A DNA stretch of 13,537 nucleotides, taken from positions 1 through 13,537 of the forward strand of contig CAMLDJ010000140.1 in NCBI GenBank assembly GCA_946478755.1. The letters run 5' to 3'. The stretch's first letter is position 1. Every line of letters begins with the position of its first letter. This document shows positions 1-5,950 of this stretch, one piece after another. The notes beneath the pieces were generated by a model that had not been told where the DNA came from, did no database searches, and saw only the letters and a program-made list of their open reading frames with translations. A program made the position numbers and the translations under genes. This DNA is from an uncultured Pedobacter sp. GTDB lineage: Bacteria > Bacteroidota > Bacteroidia > Sphingobacteriales > Sphingobacteriaceae.

Positions 1-53
1 AGAATGCCGCCCTGTCACGGCGGAGGTCGCGGGTTCGAGTCCCGTCCGGTCCG
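1..53 (+). tRNA. tRNA-Asp (GTC), 3' part only
   Basis: The anticodon arm GCCGCCCTGTCACGGCGG is visible, with anticodon GTC in the loop. It is followed by a variable region, the T arm with the TTCGAGT loop at about 34-40, and the 3' acceptor strand CCGGTCC at 46-52, with discriminator G at 53. The 5' half (acceptor 5' strand and D arm) lies outside the window. CCA is not encoded; CAAAAAA follows. The gene abuts an element whose integrase gene begins 250 bp downstream, so the tRNA 3' end is the likely integration site. Confidence 0.93.
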
Positions 54-54
54 C
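29..54 (+). other. Candidate element attachment site (att) at the tRNA-Asp 3' end
   Basis: A tyrosine recombinase gene lies just downstream of a tRNA 3' end and everything after it is mobile-element material, the usual arrangement for integration into a tRNA gene. The T-arm/acceptor segment is the expected crossover region. The second copy, which would prove it and set the core length, must be at the far end of the element outside this window, so the limits are only indicative. Confidence 0.5.
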
Positions 55-75
55 AAAAAATGTGTCAAAACATTC

Positions 76-110
76 AAAAAGCCTTTAATCGTATGATTAG
101 AGGCTTTTTT
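76..110 (+). terminator. Rho-independent terminator after tRNA-Asp
   Basis: GCCTTTAATC (81-90) and GATTAGAGGC (95-104) form a 10-bp stem with one wobble pair, a 4-nt loop, an A run before it and six Ts after it. It ends the tRNA transcript and insulates it from the integrated element. Confidence 0.85.
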
Positions 111-155
111 GATTTACGGACTCCGCCGAAATATTCAATTTTTCGCATATAAATC

Positions 156-202
156 GTGAGTCATTCAGTGAGTCACAGTAGCCGGATGGCCTACTCACTG
201 AA
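156..202. repeat. Cluster of short direct/inverted repeats, candidate integrase arm-type sites
   Basis: GTGAGTCA occurs twice in direct orientation (156-163 and 168-175), 12 bp apart. A third copy of the core is inverted at 192-198 (TACTCAC). Read as an inverted repeat, TTCAGTGAGT (164-173) and ACTCACTGAA (193-202) are exact complements, and an inner GTAGCC/GGCCTAC pair extends the stem. Repeats of this kind between an att core and its integrase gene often bind the integrase N-terminal arm domain or an excisionase. A structured leader for the integrase mRNA is the alternative. Confidence 0.45.
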
Positions 203-303
203 AAGCTTGTAATTAATTGATTATAAGCTAGTTCAGTAAATGAACATCTTGATTTGAGATACCTGCAATGCTAATTTTGTTTAACTTTTTAATCTGTAAA
301 ATG

Positions 304-1521
304 ATGAGAAACAACTTTAGTGTGCTTTTCTATTTAAAAAAGCCAAAAAATTATGTGTCCGGCAAGATGCCGATTTACATTCGCATTACTGTAGATGGTG
401 TACCAAAAGAGCTTTCCTCTGGAAAACATTGTGAACCTGGCAGGTGGAATACTAAAACCAGTCGTTTAGAGGACAAAAAAGAAGATGCCAGAAGGCTTAA
501 CAATTATTTGAACATACTTGAAAGGAAAATCGATCTGGCACATACTGATTTGGTTAATGAAGGCAAGAAAGTCACAACCGAGATGCTTAAAAATAAATAT
601 CTTGGTATTGAAGAGAAGCCGCATAACCTTATTATTGCCTTTCAGGATCATAACGACAAGGTTGAAGCACTTTTAGGTAATGGCTTTGCAAAAGGGACGT
701 TGACAAAGTATAATACCACCCTTAAACATATCCGGTCATTTATTCATGTAAAATACGAAATGGCAGATTTGCCCGTAGCCAAGGCAGATTATCATTTTAT
801 TACTGAATTTGATTTTTATTTAAGGAGCGTTTGTAAATGCGCAAATAATGCGGCTGTAAAGCATCTTAAGAATCTTGGTAAGGTAATACGTATTTGCCTG
901 GCAAATCGCTGGATGTCTCATGATCCGTTTCTAAGCCATCGGAATAAGATTAAAATGGTTGACCGGGTAATCCTTACACCTGATGAACTACAAAAGCTTA
1001 GCGAAAAGGAATTCGTGGTTGAGCGTTTAAGGGCTGTTAGGGATACCTTTCTTTTTTGCTGTTACACGGGGTTGAGCTTTATAGATGTTCAACAACTTAC
1101 CAAATCCGAAATCAGGAAAGGGGTTGATGGTACATTGTGGATTTTAAAGAACCGTCACAAAACACAAGTAGCATCCCATATTCCATTATTGCCGCTTGCA
1201 CAGGAAATCATCGAGCGTTATGCTGATCATCCACAATGTGAAGAAGGCAACCGGGTTTTGCCTGTATCCAGTAACCAGAAAATGAATGCTTATTTAAAAG
1301 AGATTGCCGATGTATGCGGTATCGGAAAGCACCTAACCTTCCATATCGCAAGGCATACTTTCGCAACAACTGTGACACTGGGTAACGGAATCCCGATTGA
1401 AAGCGTAAGTAAAATGCTTGGACATACCAGTATTAAGACCACACAGATTTATGCAAAAACATTGGATGTTAAAGTTGGAGCCGATATGTCAGTATTGAGA
1501 AATAAATTAACACATATCTAA
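304..1521 (+). CDS. IntDOT-like tyrosine recombinase (element integrase)
   Basis: Site-specific recombinase that would integrate and excise the element at tRNA-Asp. The N-terminal ~100 residues are the Bacteroidota arm-binding domain (NFSVLFYLKKPKN...IYIRITVDG), followed by a SAM-like core-binding domain and the catalytic domain. Numbering from ATG 304, the catalytic set is Ser258 (YTGLSFIDV, where classical enzymes have Arg I), Arg284 and Lys286 (NRHKT), His347/Arg350 (HIARH), His374 (LGHTS) and nucleophile Tyr383 (QIYAK). Ser at Arg I, with a nearby Arg taking over, is the known arrangement in IntDOT of CTnDOT, whose published residue numbers are almost the same. Start: ATG 304 is chosen because family members begin just before NNFSVLFYLK; ATG 301 and ATG 268 are in frame, the latter adding 12 atypical hydrophobic residues. 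Length (405 aa) is normal. The gene reads away from the tRNA. Confidence 0.93.
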   Translation: MRNNFSVLFYLKKPKNYVSGKMPIYIRITVDGVPKELSSGKHCEPGRWNTKTSRLEDKKEDARRLNNYLNILERKIDLAHTDLVNEGKKVTTEMLKNKYLGIEEKPHNLIIAFQDHNDKVEALLGNGFAKGTLTKYNTTLKHIRSFIHVKYEMADLPVAKADYHFITEFDFYLRSVCKCANNAAVKHLKNLGKVIRICLANRWMSHDPFLSHRNKIKMVDRVILTPDELQKLSEKEFVVERLRAVRDTFLFCCYTGLSFIDVQQLTKSEIRKGVDGTLWILKNRHKTQVASHIPLLPLAQEIIERYADHPQCEEGNRVLPVSSNQKMNAYLKEIADVCGIGKHLTFHIARHTFATTVTLGNGIPIESVSKMLGHTSIKTTQIYAKTLDVKVGADMSVLRNKLTHI

Positions 1522-1537
1522 AATTTAAAAGTAAATT

Positions 1538-1565
1538 ATCCAGCGGCTTAATCGTCGCTGGATTT
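1538..1565 (+). terminator. Stem-loop terminator after the integrase
   Basis: ATCCAGCG (1538-1545) and CGCTGGAT (1556-1563) pair perfectly around a 10-nt loop, 17 bp after the integrase stop codon. The T tract is short (TTT, then AAT), so termination may be partial. Confidence 0.55.
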
Positions 1566-1583
1566 AATAACATACCATATACT

Positions 1584-2129
1584 ATGAGCGAAGAAACTAA
1601 GCCGCTGATTGTCCCGGATGAAATTATAATGAACCAGATTTATTATATACGCGGGCATAAAGTTATGTTGGATACTGATTTAGCGGCACTTTATGAAGTA
1701 GAAACCAAGCAACTCAAAAGACAGGTTAAACGAAATATGGAGCGTTTCCCTGAGGATTTTATGTTTGAACTGACCCCTGAAGAGTATCATTTTTCAAGGA
1801 GCCAAAATGGCACCTTGAAACAAGGAAGTAATGTAAAGTATGCTCCTATGGTCTTTACTGAACAGGGAGTTTCCATGCTATCTAGTGTATTGAACAGTAA
1901 AAGAGCAATACAGGTGAACATCCAGATCGTACGCATATTTACCCGTGTACGTCAAATTCTATCAGACAATACAGATATCAGGTTGGAAATTGAAAAAATA
2001 AAGAACAAGCTAGACAATCAGGATAAGAATATGGAGATCGTATTTCGTTACCTGGATGAACTGTTGGAAAAGCAAGAATTGCCTAATCCACCAAGAAAAA
2101 GGATCGGTTTTAAACCCGATAGTCTTTAA
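1584..2129 (+). CDS. ORF6N-domain DNA-binding protein
   Basis: 181-aa protein with an N-terminal ORF6N domain (about residues 12-105). Family hallmarks in order are YYIRGHKVMLDTDLAALYEVETKQLKRQVKRN, with MLDTDLAALY as its core, then RFPEDFMFELT, then YAPMVFTEQGVSMLSSVLNS. The C-terminal ~60 residues are a charged, probably coiled-coil helix ending in PRKRIGFKPDSL. ORF6N proteins are phage- and mobile-element-associated and thought to bind DNA as regulators; their exact function is not established. The length is typical for Bacteroidota members. The gene follows the integrase by 62 bp in the same direction and ends in a repeat-borne terminator. A decayed second copy lies at 4694-4996. Confidence 0.88.
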   Translation: MSEETKPLIVPDEIIMNQIYYIRGHKVMLDTDLAALYEVETKQLKRQVKRNMERFPEDFMFELTPEEYHFSRSQNGTLKQGSNVKYAPMVFTEQGVSMLSSVLNSKRAIQVNIQIVRIFTRVRQILSDNTDIRLEIEKIKNKLDNQDKNMEIVFRYLDELLEKQELPNPPRKRIGFKPDSL

Positions 2130-2230
2130 AAATTTATTGGGAGACACAATATTTTTATTCTATTATCGTCTTATTCTCTGAGAGCGTTAATTTAGATAAA
2201 GCGGGAATGGTCGGAGATCATTTCCGCTTT
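2123..2230 (+). repeat. ~108-bp direct repeat, copy 1 (ORF6N 3' end plus terminator)
   Basis: Begins in the last codons of the intact ORF6N gene (CTTTAA) and runs through its terminator. It matches 4990-5098 with about five substitutions and one single-base insertion, and is identical over the final ~50 bp. Sharing of both coding tail and terminator shows that a whole ORF6N unit was duplicated or acquired twice, not just a terminator. Confidence 0.9.
2198..2230 (+). terminator. Terminator of the ORF6N gene
   Basis: AAAGCGGGAATG (2198-2209) pairs with CATTTCCGCTTT (2219-2230), a 12-bp stem with one wobble and a 9-nt loop. The A/T-rich ends make it usable in both directions. Confidence 0.75.
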
Positions 2231-2299
2231 CTTCGTTTATACCTCGAATTTATTTCTTAGCCTTGGCCTCTAATTCAGAAATATATATCCGTTGGGTTA

Positions 2300-2500
2300 T
2301 CAGCAATTCTCTTTATTGTCAATGATTTGTTTTTGCAATTCGATCTTATCAGTAAGACTACGTAATACTGCGTCTTGCTCATTTTTTTCTTGAAGACTAG
2401 TGATTTTATAGGTTCAATTTTATCGTAGTATTTCAAGAGATTTTCTTCGATAAGTTCTGACAATTTAAACAGTCTAGAAGCATAAATATCATCTTGCGTT
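2300..2500 (-). pseudogene. Frameshifted C-terminal fragment of a small coiled-coil (possibly HTH-type) protein
   Basis: Read on the minus strand, two frames join into one plausible C-terminus. The upstream frame gives ITQDDIYASRLFKLSELIEE followed by NLLKYYDKIEP. After a frameshift near 2405 the next frame gives YKITSLQEKNEQDAVLRSL and TDKIELQKQIIDNKENC, ending at the stop complementary to 2300-2302. The composition is helical and charged, like the C-terminal coiled coils of small Bacteroidota XRE/HTH proteins. No N-terminal domain remains; a stop codon lies just upstream of the first segment. The parent family cannot be named with certainty. Confidence 0.45.
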
Positions 2501-2580
2501 ATAGAACGTCATTTAAAGACTGTTCAACATATATTATAAGGGCCCATGCGGTTCGCTCAAAAAGTCTTAAAGACGAGCAT

Positions 2581-2615
2581 AAGCCTGCAAATCACACGAT
2601 AGCAGGCTTTTTTTT
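2581..2615 (+). terminator. Strong terminator with no intact gene upstream
   Basis: AAGCCTGC (2581-2588) pairs perfectly with GCAGGCTT (2602-2609) around a 13-nt loop and runs into an unbroken T tract to 2615. There is no intact plus-strand gene between the previous terminator (2230) and this one. It either ended a lost gene or ends a small RNA. Confidence 0.7.
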
Positions 2616-2837
2616 ATGGTATCTGTACTGCTCATTTGAATATTCAGGCGAAAACTATGTTTTTGTAGTGTCCAAAGGAAATGAGCGTACCGGATGCTTA
2701 CACTCCGGCAGGTTAGGAAAAACAATAACCGTCACATAAGATTAAATTACGATACAATTTTTTAAGTCAAAAGGTTGAAGTTCAAGAGGGCAAAGGCGGA
2801 AATGGAAGAGGAGCACAAGAGAAGCAATTGATAGAAG

Positions 2838-2865
2838 TTATTCTTCATCTTGTTTACTATATTTG
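2838..2865 (+). promoter_or_regulatory. Candidate Bacteroidota promoter for the M1 aminopeptidase
   Basis: TATATTTG at 2858-2865 matches the Bacteroidota -7 consensus TAnnTTTG exactly. Only a weak -33 (GTTA, 2837-2840) lies at suitable spacing. It would give a leader of about 100 nt before ATG 2971. Confidence 0.35.
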
Positions 2866-2970
2866 AGAATCAGCGGTCATTGAAAGACGAGCATTAACAA
2901 CCAAAATCAATATTTACGAATCAGGAACTTCAAGGTTCGATCCAACAAATCACATTCAGTTTAATCAAAC

Positions 2971-4611
2971 ATGCAAATAAAGACCATCTATTTTCTTTTC
3001 ATTTTGTTTATACCGTTATCGATTAATGCTCAAATAGCTACATCGAATGTAAAAGCTAGCAAGGAGCAGATTCCCGTCAACACATCAAAGGAAAGGTATT
3101 GGTGGAATTTATTGCATTACAAGATTGAAATAACTCCAGATTTCAGCAAAAAGTTTATTTCAGGTACAAATAAAGTAACGTTTACTGCTCTGCAGACTGG
3201 CAACACTATACAAATTGATTTAAAAGATCCGATGCGAATAACCAGTATTACCTGGAAAGATTTGCGCCTTCCCTATACTAAGGAAAAGGACGCCTACTTC
3301 ATTACTTTTCCAAGGACAGTAAGGAAAGGTGAGATCCAAGCTATTCTTATTGGATTTGAAGGACGCCCGGCAGCTGCTATTAAACCACCATTTGACAATG
3401 GCTGGATATGGGCAAAGGATGAAAAAGGAAGACCATGGATGAGCATTGCCTGTGAGGGCTCAGGAGCCAGCATTTGGCTGCCATGTAAGGAGGTCTTATA
3501 CGATGAGCCTGATAACGGTGTCGACTTCGGTATTACTGTGCCCGATACGCTGACGGCAGTGGCAAATGGAAAATTGCGAAAAAAGGAAGTAAACAAAAAT
3601 GGCACAACAACCTACAATTGGAAAGTTGTAAACCCGATTAATAACTACAATATTGTTCCTTACATTGGAAAATATACAAGCTGGCACAGTGGGTACAAAG
3701 GTTTGGAAGGAAAGCTTAACTGTAATTTTTGGGTATTGGACTATAACCTGGTGAAAGCAAAGAAGCATTTTTTGCAAACAGATACTATGCTAAGAGCTTT
3801 TGAATATTGGATGGGCCCCTATCCATTCTATAAAGATGGTTATAAGTTAGTAGAAGCACCCATGCCCGGCATGGAACATCAAAGTGGAATAGCGTATGGA
3901 AATGGATTTCGAAACGGTTATGGCGGAAAAGACAATATTTCGGGCACGGGTTGGGGGTTGAAATGGGACTTCATACTTGTCCATGAAAGCGCGCATGAAT
4001 GGTTTGGCAACAGCCTTACGTCGAGTTCGCACCGCGATACCTGGATACATGAAGGTTTTGCGAAATACTTAGAGAGTCTTTACACAGCGTATGTTTGGGG
4101 TAGTGAAGCGGGTAACGATTATTCGCTGGGGACTTGGAAGCGTATAAAGAATGACCGGCCAATTTTAGGCACAAATACATCCGATAAATACTATAAAAGC
4201 GCGGCAATGCTTCACACAATCCGACAGATATTGGGAGACGAAGCTTTCCGTGGCTGGCTAACGCGGTTAAACCAGAAATTTTATCACCAAACTGTTAATA
4301 CTGAGCAGATTTTGGAATTTCTTAACCAGGACACAAAAAAAGATTTTACTAGTGTATTCACTCAATACTTAAAAACTACTCAAGTGCCTGTGTTGGAGTA
4401 TAATTTTATGGATAGCGAACTGCATTTTAGATGGATCAATTGTGTGGAGGGTTTTAATATGCCCCTGAACATTGCAGTTGATGGCAAAACTTTTCAATTA
4501 ATCTATCCAACAACAGAGTGGCAAAAACTATTTACTTCTAAAGGTGACGCAAAGAGCTTTCTGATAGATAAAAACTATTATATCAAAGCAACGGGAGCGA
4601 CAGTCAACTAA
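2971..4611 (+). CDS. Secreted M1-family metallo-aminopeptidase
   Basis: 546-aa zinc aminopeptidase, expected to remove N-terminal residues from peptides in the periplasm or outside the cell. Residues 1-21 are a signal peptide (MQIKTIYFLFILFIPLSINAQ). The N-terminal beta domain (about 40-240) is followed by the gluzincin domain. Visible motifs are GMEHQS (300-305, the GxMEN-type exopeptidase motif), HESAHEWFGN (zinc ligands H338 and H342, catalytic E339), the third ligand E361 in WIHEGF, and a Tyr in DKYYKSA (407/408) at the position of the catalytic Tyr. All catalytic residues are present, so it should be active. This short form lacks the C-terminal armadillo domain of PepN and is common in Bacteroidota. 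It lies between an intact and a broken ORF6N copy, so it is probably cargo. No convincing terminator follows. Confidence 0.93.
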   Translation: MQIKTIYFLFILFIPLSINAQIATSNVKASKEQIPVNTSKERYWWNLLHYKIEITPDFSKKFISGTNKVTFTALQTGNTIQIDLKDPMRITSITWKDLRLPYTKEKDAYFITFPRTVRKGEIQAILIGFEGRPAAAIKPPFDNGWIWAKDEKGRPWMSIACEGSGASIWLPCKEVLYDEPDNGVDFGITVPDTLTAVANGKLRKKEVNKNGTTTYNWKVVNPINNYNIVPYIGKYTSWHSGYKGLEGKLNCNFWVLDYNLVKAKKHFLQTDTMLRAFEYWMGPYPFYKDGYKLVEAPMPGMEHQSGIAYGNGFRNGYGGKDNISGTGWGLKWDFILVHESAHEWFGNSLTSSSHRDTWIHEGFAKYLESLYTAYVWGSEAGNDYSLGTWKRIKNDRPILGTNTSDKYYKSAAMLHTIRQILGDEAFRGWLTRLNQKFYHQTVNTEQILEFLNQDTKKDFTSVFTQYLKTTQVPVLEYNFMDSELHFRWINCVEGFNMPLNIAVDGKTFQLIYPTTEWQKLFTSKGDAKSFLIDKNYYIKATGATVN

Positions 4612-4693
4612 TGATTGAGATCGGCAAATGAACGTGCAATAGTGTGATTTATAATTGTGTCTAGTTGTTAATTATCTCACCAATCCTGCAACT

Positions 4694-4996
4694 GATGGCC
4701 TGGCTGATTATGGTGCTTTTTGTCTATACCGAACTTAAATAAGGCAGTTGCAAGAAATATTAAGCAGTTCCTTGATGATTTCATGTTTCGTTTAACTGAT
4801 GAGGAATTTAAAAACTTGCTCTTCCAAAATGGAATAGCAAGTTGGGGTGGAAGACGGCAAGCTCCAAATGCCTCGGGAATCCAAAAACCTTTCTTTTTAT
4901 ATTTTATGTATGCTTCGCTTGGCATTTTGTATTATTTCTCCAATAACTGAACGGGCTGTCTGTAAAATCTCACATTTTGAATCTGACAATCTTTAG
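4694..4996 (+). pseudogene. Decayed second ORF6N-domain gene
   Basis: Pieces of an ORF6N protein survive in three frames. DGLADYG (from 4694) resembles the D.DLA.LYG motif. After a frameshift, LNKAVARNIKQFLDDFMFRL is followed by TDEEFKNLLFQNGIASWGGRR (about 4732-4857), matching the conserved RN...F.DDFMF.LT.EEF core. The central part (YAFTEQGVAMLSSVL and most of the C-terminal helix) is missing. A tail reading HFESDNL and stop (4973-4996) aligns without gaps to GFKPDSL of the intact copy. The frameshifts and internal deletion make it non-functional. It is a different sublineage from the 1584-2129 gene, closer to the common LNKAV...SSWGGRR type, yet shares its downstream 108-bp repeat. Confidence 0.8.
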
Positions 4997-5098
4997 TAAT
5001 TTATTGGCGAGACACAATATTTCTAATCTATTATCGTCTTATTCTTTGAGAGCGTTAATTTAGATAAAGCGGGAATGGTCGGAGATCATTTCCGCTTT
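4990..5098 (+). repeat. ~108-bp direct repeat, copy 2
   Basis: Second copy of 2123-2230, again starting in the last codons of an ORF6N reading frame and containing its terminator. It carries one extra C in TTGGCGAGAC compared with TTGGGAGAC. The two copies bracket the aminopeptidase in direct orientation, so homologous recombination between them would delete about 2.9 kb. Confidence 0.9.
5066..5098. terminator. Bidirectional terminator between the broken ORF6N gene and the XRE gene
   Basis: Same 12-bp stem as at 2198-2230 (AAAGCGGGAATG / CATTTCCGCTTT). It sits between converging genes: the ORF6N remnant on the plus strand and the XRE gene, ending at 5126, on the minus strand. Confidence 0.65.
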
Positions 5099-5125
5099 GT
5101 AATTAAAAAGCTTTCCTTGTATCTT

Positions 5126-5395
5126 TTATTTGTTTAGATCTTTTTTCTTTGAAGTTTCGCCGGGTATAGGGTGGTCTGGCAAAAAGTCCTTTATTGAACA
5201 CTTAAATATCACCGCGATTTTATTTAAATGATTTAAATTGTATTTGTCTGGAGTTTTGCTGCTTTCAACATTTCCCACAAATTTTGCATTTAATTCCATA
5301 TCTACTGACAAACTAACTTGACTTATACCAGCTTCTATTCTTTTCTCTCTCACTCTGTCAATAACGTATTGCTCTATTTTAGATATTTCGCTCAT
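5126..5395 (-). CDS. XRE-family HTH transcriptional regulator
   Basis: 89-aa DNA-binding protein with a Cro/CI-type helix-turn-helix at about residues 9-68: VIDRVREKRIEAGISQVSLS (helices 1-2), then DMELNAKFVGNVESSKTPDK (recognition helix region) and HLNKIAVIFKCSIKDFL. The C-terminal 20 residues are lysine-rich. The length is typical of stand-alone single-domain repressors. It is transcribed away from the 69/435-aa operon. A palindrome 36-55 bp upstream of its start (5431-5450) is a plausible autoregulatory operator. In the region shared with the divergent operon it is well placed to control both directions, though that is inference. Confidence 0.85.
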   Translation of the reverse strand: MSEISKIEQYVIDRVREKRIEAGISQVSLSVDMELNAKFVGNVESSKTPDKYNLNHLNKIAVIFKCSIKDFLPDHPIPGETSKKKDLNK

Positions 5396-5430
5396 GCTAG
5401 CACTAAGTAAAACATAAAAGAAAAATAATT

Positions 5431-5450
5431 AACCCTGATATAGCAGGGTT
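5431..5450. promoter_or_regulatory. Palindrome upstream of the XRE gene: operator or terminator
   Basis: AACCCTG (5431-5437) and CAGGGTT (5444-5450) are perfect inverted repeats with a 6-bp spacer, the size expected for a dimeric XRE operator. On the plus strand it is followed by TTTTATTTTGTTTTTT and would also work as a terminator, but no plus-strand gene ends here. On the minus strand TATGTTTT (near 5415) resembles a -7 element downstream of it. Confidence 0.5.
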
Positions 5451-5515
5451 TTTATTTTGTTTTTTATATATTCGTATATGAATTAAAACGATAGGAGAAA
5501 ATTAAAGAGTCTTGC

Positions 5516-5660
5516 GGTTACAGAATCTGACGCCGTTAACGCAGGACAGCAGAGTAATGCCATATCTATGTGTAGATGTACTATATTTGTACATCGAGAT
5601 AGATGTGGGATCTGCTGTAAATCCGTGTTAACGTAAGGCGTCAGAAACTTTAATGTAACC
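5516..5660. repeat. Large interrupted inverted repeat with a nested central hairpin
   Basis: Four blocks occur in mirror order on each side: GGTTACA/TGTAACC (5516-5522, 5654-5660), TCTGACGCC/GGCGTCAGA (5526-5534, 5637-5645), GTTAAC/GTTAAC (5535-5540, 5627-5632) and CAGCAGA/TCTGCTG (5547-5553, 5611-5617). Inside are ATCTAT/ATAGAT (5564-5569, 5599-5604) and GATGTAC/GTACATC (5575-5581, 5589-5595). The arms differ by 6-nt insertions. It looks like a cruciform-forming site or the remnant of a small palindromic mobile element. It lies upstream of an operon of unknown function. Confidence 0.75.
5582..5589 (+). promoter_or_regulatory. TATATTTG -7 element in the loop of the central hairpin
   Basis: An exact match to the Bacteroidota -7 consensus lies in the loop of the GATGTAC/GTACATC stem. 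No clear -33 TTTG lies 19-21 bp upstream. If used, transcription would start near 5596 and give a leader of about 145 nt for the 5741 gene. Confidence 0.35.
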
Positions 5661-5680
5661 ATGGTTGGCGGATCCCACAT
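5603..5680 (+). repeat. 10-bp perfect inverted repeat enclosing a possible leader domain
   Basis: ATGTGGGATC (5603-5612) is exactly complementary to GATCCCACAT (5671-5680). This pairing excludes the outer arms of the 5516-5660 repeat, so the two structures are mutually exclusive. The enclosed segment also contains the perfect 10-bp palindrome AACCATGGTT (5657-5666). Confidence 0.55.
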
Positions 5681-5702
5681 TTATCAATTCCAACTTCCAA
5701 GA

Positions 5703-5734
5703 CTCATTTTAAATGGTAAATCAGCTAAAATGAG
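5703..5734 (+). promoter_or_regulatory. Hairpin directly before the 69-aa gene
   Basis: CTCATTTTA (5703-5711) and TAAAATGAG (5726-5734) form a perfect 9-bp inverted repeat with a 14-nt loop, ending 6 bp before ATG 5741. It could be an operator or an RNA hairpin limiting translation initiation. Confidence 0.55.
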
Positions 5735-5740
5735 ATCAAT

Positions 5741-5950
5741 ATGGAAATTCAACTTTTATTCCCGATAGGCGACCACGCCATCTACTTAAAGTCATTTTTG
5801 GAAACAAAGATCAATAGCAATTATTGCGAAGGTTCGACCCTTATGGGTTATGTGACGCAGGACCTTACTAACGAACATTATCATCAGCTAGAGCCTGAGA
5901 CTATATTACCTCCTGAATTTACAGCAGAAAGTGAGGTTATCCATGAGTAA
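5741..5950 (+). CDS. 69-aa protein of unknown function, first gene of a two-gene operon
   Basis: I do not recognise the family. The protein is acidic and soluble with no signal peptide or membrane segment. It contains a compact patterned core (LLFPIGDHAIYLKSFLE, YCEGSTLMGYVTQDL, EHYHQLEPETILPPEF) that looks conserved, and an acidic tail. Its last 8 bp overlap the start of the 435-aa gene (ATGAGTAA carries both the next start and this stop), so the two are almost certainly co-translated and probably act together. The small-partner-then-large-protein layout fits an antitoxin, adaptor or regulatory subunit, but nothing in the sequence decides between these. A hairpin sits 6 bp before its ATG. 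Confidence 0.7.
   Translation: MEIQLLFPIGDHAIYLKSFLETKINSNYCEGSTLMGYVTQDLTNEHYHQLEPETILPPEFTAESEVIHE

Larger units (their letters stand above)
2231..2970. other. 740-bp intergenic stretch with gene debris; no intact gene
   Basis: No convincing complete gene. It holds a frameshifted minus-strand C-terminal fragment (2300-2500) and a plus-strand terminator (2581-2615). It also holds an open stretch at 2729-2866 that reads KVEVQEGKGGNGRGAQEKQ and then LIEVILHLVYYI; it has no start codon but is protein-like in composition, and could be a scrap of a polymorphic-toxin or RHS C-terminus (weak recollection only). A TATATTTG promoter element at 2858 precedes the aminopeptidase. A start-to-stop frame at 2494-2739 exists but runs straight through the terminator hairpin and is not credible. 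Confidence 0.5.

Noticed and set aside
2494..2739. 81-codon open frame as a gene
   Set aside because: It runs through a strong terminator hairpin, has an incoherent composition and no recognisable motif.
2569..2894. 12-nt direct repeat AAAGACGAGCAT (2569 and 2883)
   Set aside because: A match of this length is expected by chance in a 13.5-kb AT-rich window and nothing else extends it.
2915..2950. tRNA-like GGTTCGATCC near 2935
   Set aside because: Only the T-loop-like motif is present; no T stem, anticodon arm or acceptor stem can be built.
3294..4219. Several minus-strand open frames inside the aminopeptidase gene
   Set aside because: They are antisense shadows of a complete, motif-intact M1 gene.
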